This document shows, piece by piece, positions 8,846 to 17,983 of a stretch of DNA of 64,000 nucleotides; position 1 is the first letter of the stretch; each line of letters opens with the position of its first letter. The notes under the pieces were generated by a model that did not search any database, was not told the DNA's origin, and saw only the letters and a list, made by a program, of their open reading frames with translations. The stretch lies in NCBI GenBank assembly GCA_937950315.1, contig CALFDU010000046.1, positions 16,602-80,601 on the forward strand, in the 5' to 3' direction. The stretch comes from an uncultured Saprospiraceae bacterium (GTDB lineage: Bacteria; Bacteroidota; Bacteroidia; Chitinophagales; Saprospiraceae). A program made the translations under genes and the position numbers.

Positions 8846-9413
8846 CGTTCTTTAAGTATTCGTCCGTGAAATGTTTTGTTTTTTTAGCTTGCGCAAATTT
8901 CTCTTTGTTGTAATTATTGGATTGGCCTTTGGGGATAGAGAGGCTTTTCCATGCTGCTCCTTTTATCAATTTTCCGATAAAAAGTATCTGACCAATGTGA
9001 TGTGGATAATGAGAAAGCTGGCGATTGATTGCTTCCACCACAGTATGACCTAGATTCCTTATGTAAATTTCTTTGGAAAAATTATTTTCATTGACTGAAT
9101 CTAGTGCTGTAAAAAGACAAAACCAACCTTTTTCCCAGGCTTCCATTAATTGCTCTTTGTTCTTAATTACATCTTGAAATTCTCTCTCACGATTTCTCCA
9201 TTCTTTTTCTCCATCCTCGGTGAAAAAGTTGGTCCATCTTGACAGCATATTTCCAGTAATGTGATTAACAATCATGGCGATCGAGTTACTCTCTTCGTTT
9301 GCTTGCCAAAGCAACTCTTCCTCACTTAACTGAGCAAATGTTTTTTCTCCAAGCATTTTGTAATATTCAAATTGCTTTCGGACACTGGTCATATAGTTTT
9401 GAGAAAATTCCAA
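8838..9413 (-). CDS. DinB-superfamily protein (DUF1572-like)
   Basis: A 191-residue four-helix-bundle protein of the DinB/DUF1572 type. 'QFEYYKMLGEKTFAQLSEEELLWQ' near the N-terminus, 'SIAMIVNHITGNMLSRWTNF' with the first metal-site histidine, and 'LSHYPHHIGQILFIGKLI' with the other histidines match the family. DinB-like proteins carry a three-histidine metal site and often act as thiol transferases or damage-response proteins; the reaction here is unknown. The longest start is a TTG at 9413; an ATG seven codons in (9392) is equally possible. It lies four bases after the glycosyltransferase stop and overlaps the Dabb gene by eight bases. Confidence 0.8.
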   Translation of the reverse strand: MEFSQNYMTSVRKQFEYYKMLGEKTFAQLSEEELLWQANEESNSIAMIVNHITGNMLSRWTNFFTEDGEKEWRNREREFQDVIKNKEQLMEAWEKGWFCLFTALDSVNENNFSKEIYIRNLGHTVVEAINRQLSHYPHHIGQILFIGKLIKGAAWKSLSIPKGQSNNYNKEKFAQAKKTKHFTDEYLKNDE

Positions 9414-9417
9414 ATGG

Positions 9418-10368
9418 TTACTTGTTCAAAAGTTTGTAATTTTTAAATCCACCGAAGTGCTTACCTCCGTTGATATTCTGCTCCAGAAAACTGACGATTC
9501 TGTATTTTAATCTTTCATGTTTGTATCGAGGACGGTTGGTAGGAATCGGTCCTTTTTCATATAACTGATCACCCCAGTCAAATTTATCCAACCATTCTTT
9601 CATCACTTTCGGATGCGTCCCTTCAAATTTTTTGGTCAAAGACAATGGTCCAAAATCAAAATCATTTGCTTGAGATGCATACATCTCATCGACTCTTTTT
9701 TCTCCTTTATGAATGGTATCCAATGCTTTTCTTTTGCTTTGCATGTATCTCGGTGGACGGACCCAACCATAATGATATACATAAGCATCCACCAAAGCTG
9801 ATTTCAACTTAAAAGTATTTTCCTGTTGCCGATAATTTACATAATCAAAATTGGGTATCCTTCGAAAAGATTGCGCCGACTCCCAGGAATGAATTTCGCG
9901 ATCATTGCGGACAATTCTAATTTCATGGGGGTACCAACCGTGGCTGGTATGGTAATGCTGATAATCACCCCAAAAGTGGACATACTTAAACAAGATGGCT
10001 TCCACCTCATGATCATCCAATAACTCCTCGCACCGCTTGGTAATAACTGGAAGATATTTTTCATGAATTACTTCATCAGCTTGAAGATAAAACAACCAAT
10101 CTCCAGAACAGGCTTCTTTGGCTATATCGGTCTGATGAGCATTCTCTGTACCATCTGGGTATTTTTCAAGATCCCATTTGGTATGGATGATTTTGACTTT
10201 GTCGGAGTTTATACTCAATATTTGTTCTTCGGTCTTATCGTCTTTATCACAATCTCCTAGCGCTACTACAAACTCATCAACTATTGGGAGAATAGATTCA
10301 ATGGTCGCTTTGATCGGATAATAGAGTTTATCCGCATTCTTAACCATTGAGAATCCACTTATTTTCAT
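9418..10368 (-). CDS. Glycosyltransferase, GT2-like fold
   Basis: A cytoplasmic glycosyltransferase of 316 residues from the preferred ATG at 10368; an in-frame ATG at 10416 would add 16 residues, but 'MKISGFSMVKNADKLYYPI' is the usual family N-terminus. The GT-A core shows 'ESILPIVDEFVVALG' (about 24-38) and the metal/nucleotide-sugar site 'WLFYLQADEV' (91-100) as a DxD equivalent. The C-terminal half ('HYGWVRPPRYM', 'FDWGDQLYEKG') is typical of a Bacteroidota subfamily often near surface-polysaccharide genes. Donor and acceptor are unknown. It is the first gene of a six-gene reverse operon and is divergent from the ATPase gene at 10486. Confidence 0.82.
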   Translation of the reverse strand: MKISGFSMVKNADKLYYPIKATIESILPIVDEFVVALGDCDKDDKTEEQILSINSDKVKIIHTKWDLEKYPDGTENAHQTDIAKEACSGDWLFYLQADEVIHEKYLPVITKRCEELLDDHEVEAILFKYVHFWGDYQHYHTSHGWYPHEIRIVRNDREIHSWESAQSFRRIPNFDYVNYRQQENTFKLKSALVDAYVYHYGWVRPPRYMQSKRKALDTIHKGEKRVDEMYASQANDFDFGPLSLTKKFEGTHPKVMKEWLDKFDWGDQLYEKGPIPTNRPRYKHERLKYRIVSFLEQNINGGKHFGGFKNYKLLNK

Positions 10369-10485
10369 TCTTTCACTTTTATTGAAGCTAAAATACGCAT
10401 ATCTATCAATAAGCATCCTCTCTATTTTTATTAGTTTTACATTGCTGAAATTCTTAATACGTTCAGAATCAAAAGTTCAAAAGAA

Positions 10486-12945
10486 ATGGTGCAGTTACCG
10501 ACAGAAAAAATGGGTTCTTTCTACTTAGGAGCCAAATACGATCAAGCAAATCAAGAAATCACTTCCGAATCAATCAACTATGATGCTAGAGACCTTACTA
10601 CTCATGCTATCTGTGTCGGTATGACTGGGAGTGGAAAGACGGGTTTGTGTATTGGATTGCTTGAAGAGGCGGCGATTGATAAGGTTCCAGCTATTATTAT
10701 CGACCCCAAAGGCGATATGACCAACCTTCTACTTCAATTCGATGGATTAAAGCCGAAGGATTTTGAAAAATGGATCAATAGTGACGATGCAGGCAGAAAA
10801 GGTTTAACACCTGGAGAATATGCTACGTCTACAGCCAAAAAGTGGAAAGACGGATTGGCAAGTTGGGGACAGAGTCCGGACAGGATTAAAATGTTAAAGG
10901 AATCAGTAGATTACACAATATTTACACCTGGTTCTGACTCAGGAATTCCAATCAACATTATGGGCTCGTTTGCCTTTCCTGGTATCGATTTTGAAAGTGA
11001 CTCAGAGATGTTGCGTGAAAGAATTCAAGGAATGGTTGCGGCGTTGATGGGAATGATCCAAAGCAAAGAAGATCCTGTAAGAAGTAGAGAAGGAATTTTA
11101 TTGGCCAACCTATTTGAACACTATTGGAAAAAAGGAGAAGATCTTGATCTGACAAAAATGATTCAAGGAATTCAAAATCCGCCTTTTTCACAGATGGGAG
11201 TGTTTGATATTGAAACATTTTATCCACAGAAAGATCGATTTGATCTTGCGATGGATTTTAATACGTTGGTGGCTTCTCCACAGTTTCAATATTGGCTGCA
11301 AGGTGAATCTCTAGAAATTGACAAAATATATTTTACACCAGAAGGAAAACCTAGACATAGTATCTTTTACATCGCTCATTTATCAGAGAGTGAAAGAATG
11401 TTTTTTGTTACTCTTCTACTGAATAGTTTGATCACCTGGATGAGGGCACAATCAGGAACCACCTCCTTGAGAAGCATGTTATACTTCGATGAGATCTTTG
11501 GATACTTTCCTCCTACTGCAGAGCCACCATCTAAAAAACCATTGCTGACCATTTTAAAACAAGCAAGAGCCTATGGAGTTGGTGCTGTTTTGGTAACACA
11601 GAATCCAGTGGACATCGATTACAAAGGATTATCCAATGCCGGAACATGGTTTATCGGAAAACTGCAGACAGAGCGAGATAAGAAAAGAGTGTTGGAAGGA
11701 CTGAAGGGAGCGATTGCGGAAGCAGGTCAGACTGCAACACTGGATTATAGCAAAGTGATTTCTTCTTTGGGCTCAAGAGTTTTCTTGATGCACAATGTAC
11801 ACGATGGTTCACCGGTGATCTATCATACGCGATGGGCGATGTCTTATTTAAGAGGTCCACTTACTAGGCCTCAAGTAAAACAATTGATGGCTGAGAAAAA
11901 GATGGCTAGCATTTCTAGTAGTAATTCTATTTTCGAGGATGCGCCCATGGATTTGGAGAAGCCTGCAAAGGCGGTTCCGCCTTCATTAGATCCGAGTATC
12001 CGTCAAGGATTTTTTGCTGTATGGAAGTCTGCTTCTGAGGCAGGAACGGAAATCAATCTTTCACAAGGATACAAACTGGAGTATCACCCTATGACCTTAA
12101 CAACTGGTCGTGTGCGATTCTACAATAAGAAACGAAATATTGATATCATCAATGATATTTCCGTATTGGCTGAAGCACCTGATGAGTTTGGAAGGACGGA
12201 TTGGGTGGCAGCGAGGAAAATTAAAAACTGGGAGAAAGCACTACATAAAGAACCCGATCATCCAGACAATATTCCTGTAGCCTACTCGACAGTACCTGCT
12301 AGTCTTAATACTGCCAAAGAAATCACCAAGGTTAAAAAGGACTTTGCAGATCATCTTTACGAAAACCAAGTACATGTCATACAAGAACATGAAAAATTGG
12401 AATTGTATCAAGGCGGAGATGAATCGCTCGAATCATTTCGCATGCGTGTGCAAACTGCGGCCCGAGAAAAAAGAGACCTAGAAATTGACAAGCTGAACGA
12501 AAGCTTTGACAAAAAGTTTGACAAGCTGACAGAAAAAATGAGAAAGGAGGAGCAAGACTTAGAGGAGGCAGAACAAGAAGTAAGGGACAGAAGGAATGCT
12601 GAAATGATAGGTATGGCAGAAACTGTGTTTTCGGTTTTTGTAAAAAGGAGATCACGATCATTTAGTTCCAATGCCACCAAGAGTCGCATGAAAAGAAAGG
12701 CAAAGCAAAAGTTGGAAGATATCGAAGAGGATATTGAAACATTGCAAATGGAATACCAAGAACTAGAAGAACTACATCTAGAAAAAACAGAGGAGATTAC
12801 AGAAAAGTGGGATACCTATGCAGAAGAGATTTCAGAAATGGAAGTAAATCCGAGAAAGACGGATATCACGATCGATCAAGTTGTATTGGTCTGGCAACCA
12901 TTTTGGGTTGCGAAAAATGGAGACAAAATTTCTGCATTAAAATAA
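10486..12945 (+). CDS. HerA/DUF87-like ATP-binding protein with coiled-coil C-terminus
   Basis: An 819-residue cytoplasmic P-loop ATPase. Walker A is 'GMTGSGKT' at 45-52, followed by 'VPAIIIDPKGDMTNLL'. Walker B is 'MLYFDEIFG' at about 331-339, and 'LKQARAYGVGAVLVTQNP' (about 363-380) is the sensor region typical of HerA/FtsK-like translocases. Residues from about 630 to 790 are strongly charged and predicted coiled coil ('RKEEQDLEEAEQEVRDRR'). HerA-like proteins form hexamers that pump DNA or remodel protein. No NurA-like nuclease is next to it, so a repair role is not supported here. The gene is divergent from the glycosyltransferase and followed by a thioesterase gene 14 bases downstream. 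Confidence 0.8.
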   Translation: MVQLPTEKMGSFYLGAKYDQANQEITSESINYDARDLTTHAICVGMTGSGKTGLCIGLLEEAAIDKVPAIIIDPKGDMTNLLLQFDGLKPKDFEKWINSDDAGRKGLTPGEYATSTAKKWKDGLASWGQSPDRIKMLKESVDYTIFTPGSDSGIPINIMGSFAFPGIDFESDSEMLRERIQGMVAALMGMIQSKEDPVRSREGILLANLFEHYWKKGEDLDLTKMIQGIQNPPFSQMGVFDIETFYPQKDRFDLAMDFNTLVASPQFQYWLQGESLEIDKIYFTPEGKPRHSIFYIAHLSESERMFFVTLLLNSLITWMRAQSGTTSLRSMLYFDEIFGYFPPTAEPPSKKPLLTILKQARAYGVGAVLVTQNPVDIDYKGLSNAGTWFIGKLQTERDKKRVLEGLKGAIAEAGQTATLDYSKVISSLGSRVFLMHNVHDGSPVIYHTRWAMSYLRGPLTRPQVKQLMAEKKMASISSSNSIFEDAPMDLEKPAKAVPPSLDPSIRQGFFAVWKSASEAGTEINLSQGYKLEYHPMTLTTGRVRFYNKKRNIDIINDISVLAEAPDEFGRTDWVAARKIKNWEKALHKEPDHPDNIPVAYSTVPASLNTAKEITKVKKDFADHLYENQVHVIQEHEKLELYQGGDESLESFRMRVQTAAREKRDLEIDKLNESFDKKFDKLTEKMRKEEQDLEEAEQEVRDRRNAEMIGMAETVFSVFVKRRSRSFSSNATKSRMKRKAKQKLEDIEEDIETLQMEYQELEELHLEKTEEITEKWDTYAEEISEMEVNPRKTDITIDQVVLVWQPFWVAKNGDKISALK

Positions 12946-12959
12946 GCTTAAAGCAAAAT

Positions 12960-13451
12960 ATGAAATTAGGAAAATTTAATTTTCGTTGGAGTGACATTGA
13001 TGCCAACATGCACATCAAGAATACGGCCTATAATGTATTGTTTACTGAGGCAAGATTAAACTTTCTGAGGGACATAGGTTTTGGTTTAAAAGAATTTAAG
13101 CAATATGGAATCGGTCCGATGGTGGTACATGAACATATCTTCTACGTGCAAGAAGTAAGAGGAGAAAGTGAAGTTTATATCGACATTCAGTTGAGAGGCA
13201 GTTCTGAGGATGGCAAGTACATGAAGTTTGCACAACATATGTACAACAACCAAGGAGAACTTTCCTGTTACCTTGATCTTACTTTTGGATGGCTGGATGT
13301 GAAGGCAAGAAAATTGGCCATCCCTCCTCCAAATTTACTTGAGGCGCTCAATAAGTTGGAAAAAACAGAAGATTATGGCATTATAGACTCATCCGAATTG
13401 AAAGCTTCCCATGTCCCATACGGAAAGAAAATCGATATAGAAGTCCAGTAA
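12960..13451 (+). CDS. Acyl-CoA thioesterase (4HBT hotdog fold)
   Basis: A 163-residue single-hotdog thioesterase. The N-terminus 'RWSDIDANMHIKNTAYNVLFTEARLNFL' carries the conserved Asp and His of 4-hydroxybenzoyl-CoA-thioesterase-like enzymes, and later strands such as 'VYIDIQLRGSS' and 'FAQHMYNNQGEL' complete the fold. It probably hydrolyses acyl-CoA or acyl-ACP; the chain length is unknown. The ATG at 12960 is chosen because the reading frame upstream of it lies inside the ATPase gene in another frame and shows no homology. The gap to the ATPase stop is 14 bases, so the two may be co-transcribed. Confidence 0.85.
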   Translation: MKLGKFNFRWSDIDANMHIKNTAYNVLFTEARLNFLRDIGFGLKEFKQYGIGPMVVHEHIFYVQEVRGESEVYIDIQLRGSSEDGKYMKFAQHMYNNQGELSCYLDLTFGWLDVKARKLAIPPPNLLEALNKLEKTEDYGIIDSSELKASHVPYGKKIDIEVQ

Positions 13452-13627
13452 TTCCCTGTTAAAACTGTAATTGTTGAGACGTTTGAAAATTCAGATGCCT
13501 TCACTCCTACTAGTTGGGAACATATTATTAGAATTAGGCATGAATTCTTGCAAAAAAAATTATTTTTGACCTTATAACTTAGTATTCTGCCCTAAGTATC
13601 AGGCAGTTGCAATCAAAACTCAAATTC

Positions 13628-15100
13628 ATGTTTGAAAATTTTTTAGGAAATAGTCCAAAGTGGTTCAAGATGACAATGCTTGGATTCTTGATATTCAATG
13701 TATTCTCCTTGTATATTTTTGGAGAAACTGTCACCGCTTGGATCTTCATCGCCGAGTTTATTTTCACATTGGCCATGGCTCTAAAATGTTATCCACTTCT
13801 TTCAGGTGGATTACTTGCCATAGAAGCAATAGCATTAAAACTTACAACAGCCAAGCACGCTTATAAGGAGGTAGAAGCAAACCTCGAAGTAATATTATTA
13901 TTGGTTTTCATGGTTGCTGGTATATATTTCATGAAGCCTTTGATCATGTACATCTTTAGTAAGGTGTTCACCAAGATCAAATCCAAGGTATTATTATCGG
14001 TATTGTTTGTTGCAATTTCAGCAATACTTTCTGCCTTTTTAGATGCCTTAACGGTTACCGCTGTATTGATCAGTGTTGCTGTTGGATTTTATGGCGTATA
14101 CCACAAGATACATTCAGGAGACAAAGATTACGATGCCAGTGGGGTTTTGGACAGGAAGGAATTAAGTGGAGAGACACTAGAGCAATTTAGAAGTTTCCTT
14201 AGAAGTTTGATTATGCACGGGGTAGTTGGTACAGCATTAGGAGGTGTAATGACCATTGTGGGTGAGCCTCAGAATCTGCTGATTGGTGAACGTATGGGTT
14301 GGGAATTCTTAGAATTCTTTATGCAGATGGCGCCTATTACGATTCCTGTATTCTTCTGTGGAATTATCACTACTGTGATTTTAGAAAAAACAAAATTGTT
14401 TGGATATGGTGCTCAGCTGCCTGAGGTTGCAAGAAACATCATTGAAAATTATACTGACGAAGCGGATAAGAATAGGACACAGAAAGAAAAATATGGTCTT
14501 AAGGTACAGGCGGTGAGTGGAATTTTATTGATTTTTGGATTGGCTTTTCACCTTGCACCTGTAGGTTTTATTGGATTGGCTTTGATCATTATTCAGACAG
14601 CATTTATGGGAATCATTGATGAGCATAAATTGGGGAAGGCTTTTGAAGAGGCATTGCCATTTACTGGATTATTGGTCGTATTTTTTGTGATTGTTGCGAT
14701 GATACATGACCAGCATTTGTTCAAGCCTATCATTGATTGGGCATTGTCATTGGATCCGTCGGCACAGCCACCGATGTTTTATTTGGCCAACGGAATTTTG
14801 TCTATGATTAGTGACAACGTATTTGTAGCGACGGTTTATATCGGAGAGGTGAAAGAAGTTTTTGATGCAGGCGCTATCTCAAGAGAACAGTTTGAAAAAC
14901 TGGCGATTGCGATCAACACAGGAACCAATTTGCCATCAGTGGCTACACCAAATGGACAGGCGGCATTTTTATTCTTGTTGACTTCTGCTTTGGCGCCACT
15001 GATCAATCTTAGCTACGGCAAGATGGTAAAGATGGCATTTCCTTACACCATCGTTTTAGGAGGAGTTGGACTCGCTTGTGTTTATGCTTACCTAAGTTAA
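13628..15100 (+). CDS. nhaB: Na+/H+ antiporter NhaB
   Basis: A 490-residue inner-membrane protein with about 12 helices. The N-terminus '[17 protein letters not shown]' corresponds to 'FLGQSPDWYK' of Escherichia coli NhaB; '[19 protein letters not shown]', '[17 protein letters not shown]', '[16 protein letters not shown]' and '[20 protein letters not shown]' are signature segments with ion-binding Asp, Thr and Asn residues. It exchanges cytoplasmic Na+ for external protons and fits a salt-exposed lifestyle. The ATG at 13628 is preferred to a TTG seven codons earlier. A TATTTTTG match to the Bacteroidota -7 box lies about 65 bases upstream, without a clear -33 TTG. A lipoprotein gene follows after nine bases. 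Confidence 0.95.
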   Translation: MFENFLGNSPKWFKMTMLGFLIFNVFSLYIFGETVTAWIFIAEFIFTLAMALKCYPLLSGGLLAIEAIALKLTTAKHAYKEVEANLEVILLLVFMVAGIYFMKPLIMYIFSKVFTKIKSKVLLSVLFVAISAILSAFLDALTVTAVLISVAVGFYGVYHKIHSGDKDYDASGVLDRKELSGETLEQFRSFLRSLIMHGVVGTALGGVMTIVGEPQNLLIGERMGWEFLEFFMQMAPITIPVFFCGIITTVILEKTKLFGYGAQLPEVARNIIENYTDEADKNRTQKEKYGLKVQAVSGILLIFGLAFHLAPVGFIGLALIIIQTAFMGIIDEHKLGKAFEEALPFTGLLVVFFVIVAMIHDQHLFKPIIDWALSLDPSAQPPMFYLANGILSMISDNVFVATVYIGEVKEVFDAGAISREQFEKLAIAINTGTNLPSVATPNGQAAFLFLLTSALAPLINLSYGKMVKMAFPYTIVLGGVGLACVYAYLS

Positions 15101-15109
15101 GTTAGTAAG

Positions 15110-15508
15110 ATGAAAAATACGACGGCTTTCTGTTTATTGGTAATGTTTATCTCAGCGTTTCTTTTTACCGCTTGCGCAAATGCAGGGACCAAGAAACAAC
15201 CAATAGCTGATAGTTATATCGGAGTGAATATTCCTGACTTCAAGAATGACAAAATTGATTCATTGGTAATTCTGTATGAAGCAGACCGGGCTTTGTTTTA
15301 TCAAGCACAAGCCAATGGAGATATGCAAAGTTATTACAAGAGTAAGATTGCTAATAGAGATGGTTATAATGTGAGTGGATTCTACGATGAAGTGGTAAGA
15401 ATCTTAAACATGGATTCTGACCAAGAAGAAACCGTAAAATTTCAAGACTACATCCAAGAATCAACAGCAAAGTCCAAGGAATTTTTATCAAAAATTAAGG
15501 AAAACTAG
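15110..15508 (+). CDS. Small lipoprotein of unknown function
   Basis: A 132-residue protein with a signal peptide and lipobox 'LFTAC' (Cys22), so probably membrane-anchored outside the cytoplasm. The mature part is charged, mostly helical, and contains no domain I recognise ('DSLVILYEADRALFYQAQ', 'SKEFLSKIKEN'). It starts nine bases after the nhaB stop and is probably read from the same transcript. It ends one base before the stop of the convergent gene at 15510. Confidence 0.65.
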   Translation: MKNTTAFCLLVMFISAFLFTACANAGTKKQPIADSYIGVNIPDFKNDKIDSLVILYEADRALFYQAQANGDMQSYYKSKIANRDGYNVSGFYDEVVRILNMDSDQEETVKFQDYIQESTAKSKEFLSKIKEN

Positions 15509-15509
15509 A

Positions 15510-15857
15510 CTATCCTCCCAGCGCGTATAACCAGACATTGAATTTAAAAGCTTCCTTGCGATCCATGAATTTCTTCAAGGTCGCCTTGTACATTTCATTG
15601 ATTTCTGCTGAATCTAAATACTCACTCTTATGAGGTATTAATTCATCATTGAGTGGATCAAGTTTCATGATGATTTCATCAATCTTTTTCTGATTGACTT
15701 CTTTTGCCAAAGCCCTTAGCTCTTCTCCTTCAATATTCCTTTCTTCAAATATCTCGACAATGACCTCAATGGCTTCTTGTGTATAGTCTTCAGGACTCTC
15801 TAGAATCGTGAGCAATTCCAGATTACTTTTTGGTATGTAGGTTAGGTATATCGACAT
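15510..15857 (-). CDS. Hypothetical protein, 115 residues
   Basis: A small soluble, acidic, helical protein without signal peptide or membrane helix. The N-terminus 'LTYIPKSNLELLTILESPEDYTQEAIEVIVEIFEER' resembles short helical repeats found in other Bacteroidota hypothetical proteins. The ATG at 15857 is the only reasonable start. It is convergent with the small lipoprotein gene and is preceded, on its own strand, by the terminator of the gene at 15951-16373. No function can be given. Confidence 0.6.
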   Translation of the reverse strand: MSIYLTYIPKSNLELLTILESPEDYTQEAIEVIVEIFEERNIEGEELRALAKEVNQKKIDEIIMKLDPLNDELIPHKSEYLDSAEINEMYKATLKKFMDRKEAFKFNVWLYALGG

Positions 15858-15901
15858 AATGCTAATTTAAACTTCAGCCAAAGGAGAAGGTAGGAATTTT
15901 A

Positions 15902-15938
15902 TTATATTAAAAAGCCGGAATCAAATATGAATCCGGCC
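15902..15938 (-). terminator. Rho-independent terminator
   Basis: On the reverse strand GCCGGATTC and GATTCCGGC flank a short loop, with six outer base pairs, one mismatch and two more pairs, followed directly by CTTTTTAATATAAT. It lies 13 bases after the stop of the small membrane protein gene at 15951-16373. Confidence 0.8.
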
Positions 15939-15950
15939 TCACTATATTTT

Positions 15951-16373
15951 TTAAGCTAATTCTAAATATTTCAGTAGCCAGATAACTAGGCAAACAGAAG
16001 ATAATAAAGAAGCCAAACTCCCTAGCCAAACCAGAGGTCCAAATAGTAGTCCTCCGAGTATCCATAGAATAACGGCAGCACCAAAAGCAAATATCCCATA
16101 CCACAACCACTTCATTACTGGATCATCAAGATCAACATCCATTGCTTTCGCAGCCTTGGTAATCACTTTATTTGCCTTGAGCAAAAAAGCCTTAATTTTC
16201 TCATTTCTTTTTATTTTGCGTTTCTCTAAAAATGTTTTAAAATTATCAGCAAAATTTTGTTCTTGGACTTCGGTAGGAGCCGTTGTCGAACTAGTAGGTA
16301 GTGCTTCCGCTTGAGGGACGAAAACGAGCATTGCCATAAATACCAATGCTGGGTAAAGTAATTTGAATTTCAT
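15951..16373 (-). CDS. Small exported membrane protein of unknown function
   Basis: A 140-residue protein with an N-terminal signal peptide ('LLYPALVFMAMLVFVPQAEA', cleavage likely after about residue 24), a lysine-rich amphipathic middle ('KTFLEKRKIKRNEKIKAFLL') and two C-terminal hydrophobic segments at about 90-110 and 112-137. Short proteins of this layout are common in Bacteroidota, often near other lipoprotein or stress genes; none of those relatives has an assigned role that I know. It stands alone with its own terminator. Confidence 0.62.
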   Translation of the reverse strand: MKFKLLYPALVFMAMLVFVPQAEALPTSSTTAPTEVQEQNFADNFKTFLEKRKIKRNEKIKAFLLKANKVITKAAKAMDVDLDDPVMKWLWYGIFAFGAAVILWILGGLLFGPLVWLGSLASLLSSVCLVIWLLKYLELA

Positions 16374-16448
16374 ATTTGTTTTTTGAGTTAGAAAATTGTT
16401 TTACTATTGAAATTTACGAAAATTCAATGGAGATAAAAAAATGAATGA

Positions 16449-16883
16449 TTAATCAGGCCAAATATGCTTGTCATCGACCAATGGCACACCTAGTTCGACT
16501 TCATTGATTCTACCATATTCTACATGGAGTGTCACCCAATTTTCTTTGTTAAAGTGGGTAGTAAATAAATCATATTCCTCTATCTCCCATTTCAAATCGT
16601 AGTCGCGAAATATGACATTTTTGGCAAATTCAATCTTAGCATCAATGAGGACTTGATTGCCAAATGTTAATTCTGGATTGGAAGATCTTAGGTATCCAAA
16701 ACGATTGTTCTGTGAAAGGTAAAATGAAAGCCTTAATTTCAAATCAAAGTATTCTAAGATATTGACCTCATCATTATCACTATCTACCACTTCCCTATCT
16801 GGCATCCCAAGAATCTCACGACACTGAAATTCAGTCATTCCAAATTTTAAGCTTTCTATACCCTTTTTTAATACAATCTCCAT
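16449..16883 (-). CDS. Hypothetical protein, 144 residues
   Basis: A soluble cytoplasmic protein with no signal or membrane segment. The N-terminal part 'GIESLKFGMTEFQCREILGMPD' followed by 'ILEYFDLKLRLSFYLSQNN' resembles small proteins with a helix-turn-helix start and a beta-rich body, similar in style to some immunity or BLIP-like proteins. No toxin gene is adjacent, so that idea is weak. The ATG at 16883 is the natural start. It is divergent from the secreted protein gene at 17120, and the 236 bases between them show no clear promoter boxes. Confidence 0.6.
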   Translation of the reverse strand: MEIVLKKGIESLKFGMTEFQCREILGMPDREVVDSDNDEVNILEYFDLKLRLSFYLSQNNRFGYLRSSNPELTFGNQVLIDAKIEFAKNVIFRDYDLKWEIEEYDLFTTHFNKENWVTLHVEYGRINEVELGVPLVDDKHIWPD

Positions 16884-17119
16884 TGGTATAAATCTAATTT
16901 ATTATATCTAAATAGCCTATCTCTTGGCTCTAAATCTATTTCGGTTTTGCTAAATAATTTACAAATGTTTCAAAATCTATTGGGTATTTATCAAATATTG
17001 CCAATAGCTTCCAAATTGGTTAAAAATTGGCACGAGCATTTGCTACAAAGCTTCTATGGGACTACTTTTACAAACCAATCACCACCCTTAATACCTACAA
17101 TCAATCCTAATATAGAATT

Positions 17120-17983
17120 TTGGTGATATCACGAGTACCCATATTATTCATAATTTCATTGCTTGTCCATGTCCATATGTTTGGACAAACTTCCAAAACA
17201 CCATGCAGTGAAATATTTTACGATTCCTTTGAATTTAATCTTGATCAATGGTCACAGATTGGTAAAGAATGCAATAGAACCAAAGCATTCTCTAGTTCAG
17301 GGATGTATGGAATCCAGTTGCAAGATGATGCTCAATTGCGTTCGTCAATAAGTACTATGCCACTAAACCTGGCTTCTTACTCTTCTCTTAGATTTAGCTT
17401 TCAGTTTACTAGCCGTGAATTTGAAGCACAAGAAAATTTTATGCTTGAAGTATCTATGGACGGTGGAAGAAGTTTTATCCTACAAGAAAATTGGGTTCAT
17501 GGAATAGACTTTGAAAACGGTGAATCGATTGCAGAGTCCGTTGACTTGACTTTAGATTTTACGGAATCAACCATTTTCAGAATACGATGTGACGCTTCTG
17601 ACAATGATGATCAATTATTTATAGACGATGTTCTTATTACCGATTGTCCACGTCCAAGTGGTATAGAATTTTCTTCCACCAGCAATAATTCTAACATCAA
17701 TATCATAGCTATAAATAAAACAGAAGCTGGTGAATCAATTTCATTGCTCTCACATCCTTCAGACGATGCATTCACCATCAATATGGGAATGTTAAAAGGC
17801 AAAGCCGGTATCATTGAAATATTCAATAAGGTAGGGGCAAAACTTTCTAGATCCGTCTTTGACGACAATCACGTTGGGCAATTGACCTTTCCGATCAACT
17901 ATTTGGAAGACGGAAATTATTCGGTTTGTGTTAAATCAAACGATGAAAAACTGTATGTGCTAAGATTGGTTGTAGGAAGTTAA
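17120..17983 (+). CDS. Secreted jelly-roll protein with T9SS-like C-terminus
   Basis: A protein of about 287 residues. The hydrophobic signal 'RVPILFIISLLVHVHMFGQ' lies before any in-frame ATG, so translation must start at TTG 17120 or GTG 17123. Residues 30-155 look like a MAM- or CUB-like beta-sandwich of the kind found in Bacteroidota exoproteins ('IFYDSFEFNLDQW', 'LRFSFQFTSREF', 'DDQLFIDDVLITDC'). The last 75 residues ('HPSDDAFTINM' to 'LYVLRLVVGS') are shaped like a T9SS type-A sorting domain. It probably ends up outside the cell or on its surface. The ligand is unknown. Its end overlaps the convergent DUF4403-like gene by four bases. Confidence 0.7.
   Translation: MVISRVPILFIISLLVHVHMFGQTSKTPCSEIFYDSFEFNLDQWSQIGKECNRTKAFSSSGMYGIQLQDDAQLRSSISTMPLNLASYSSLRFSFQFTSREFEAQENFMLEVSMDGGRSFILQENWVHGIDFENGESIAESVDLTLDFTESTIFRIRCDASDNDDQLFIDDVLITDCPRPSGIEFSSTSNNSNINIIAINKTEAGESISLLSHPSDDAFTINMGMLKGKAGIIEIFNKVGAKLSRSVFDDNHVGQLTFPINYLEDGNYSVCVKSNDEKLYVLRLVVGS

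Noticed and set aside
12807..12959. Longer thioesterase start inside the ATPase gene
   Set aside because: The extra 51 residues match nothing and overlap the ATPase frame; the ATG at 12960 begins the conserved fold.
13540..13580. Full promoter for nhaB
   Set aside because: TATTTTTG fits the -7 box but no TTG lies at the right distance, so it was not listed as a feature.
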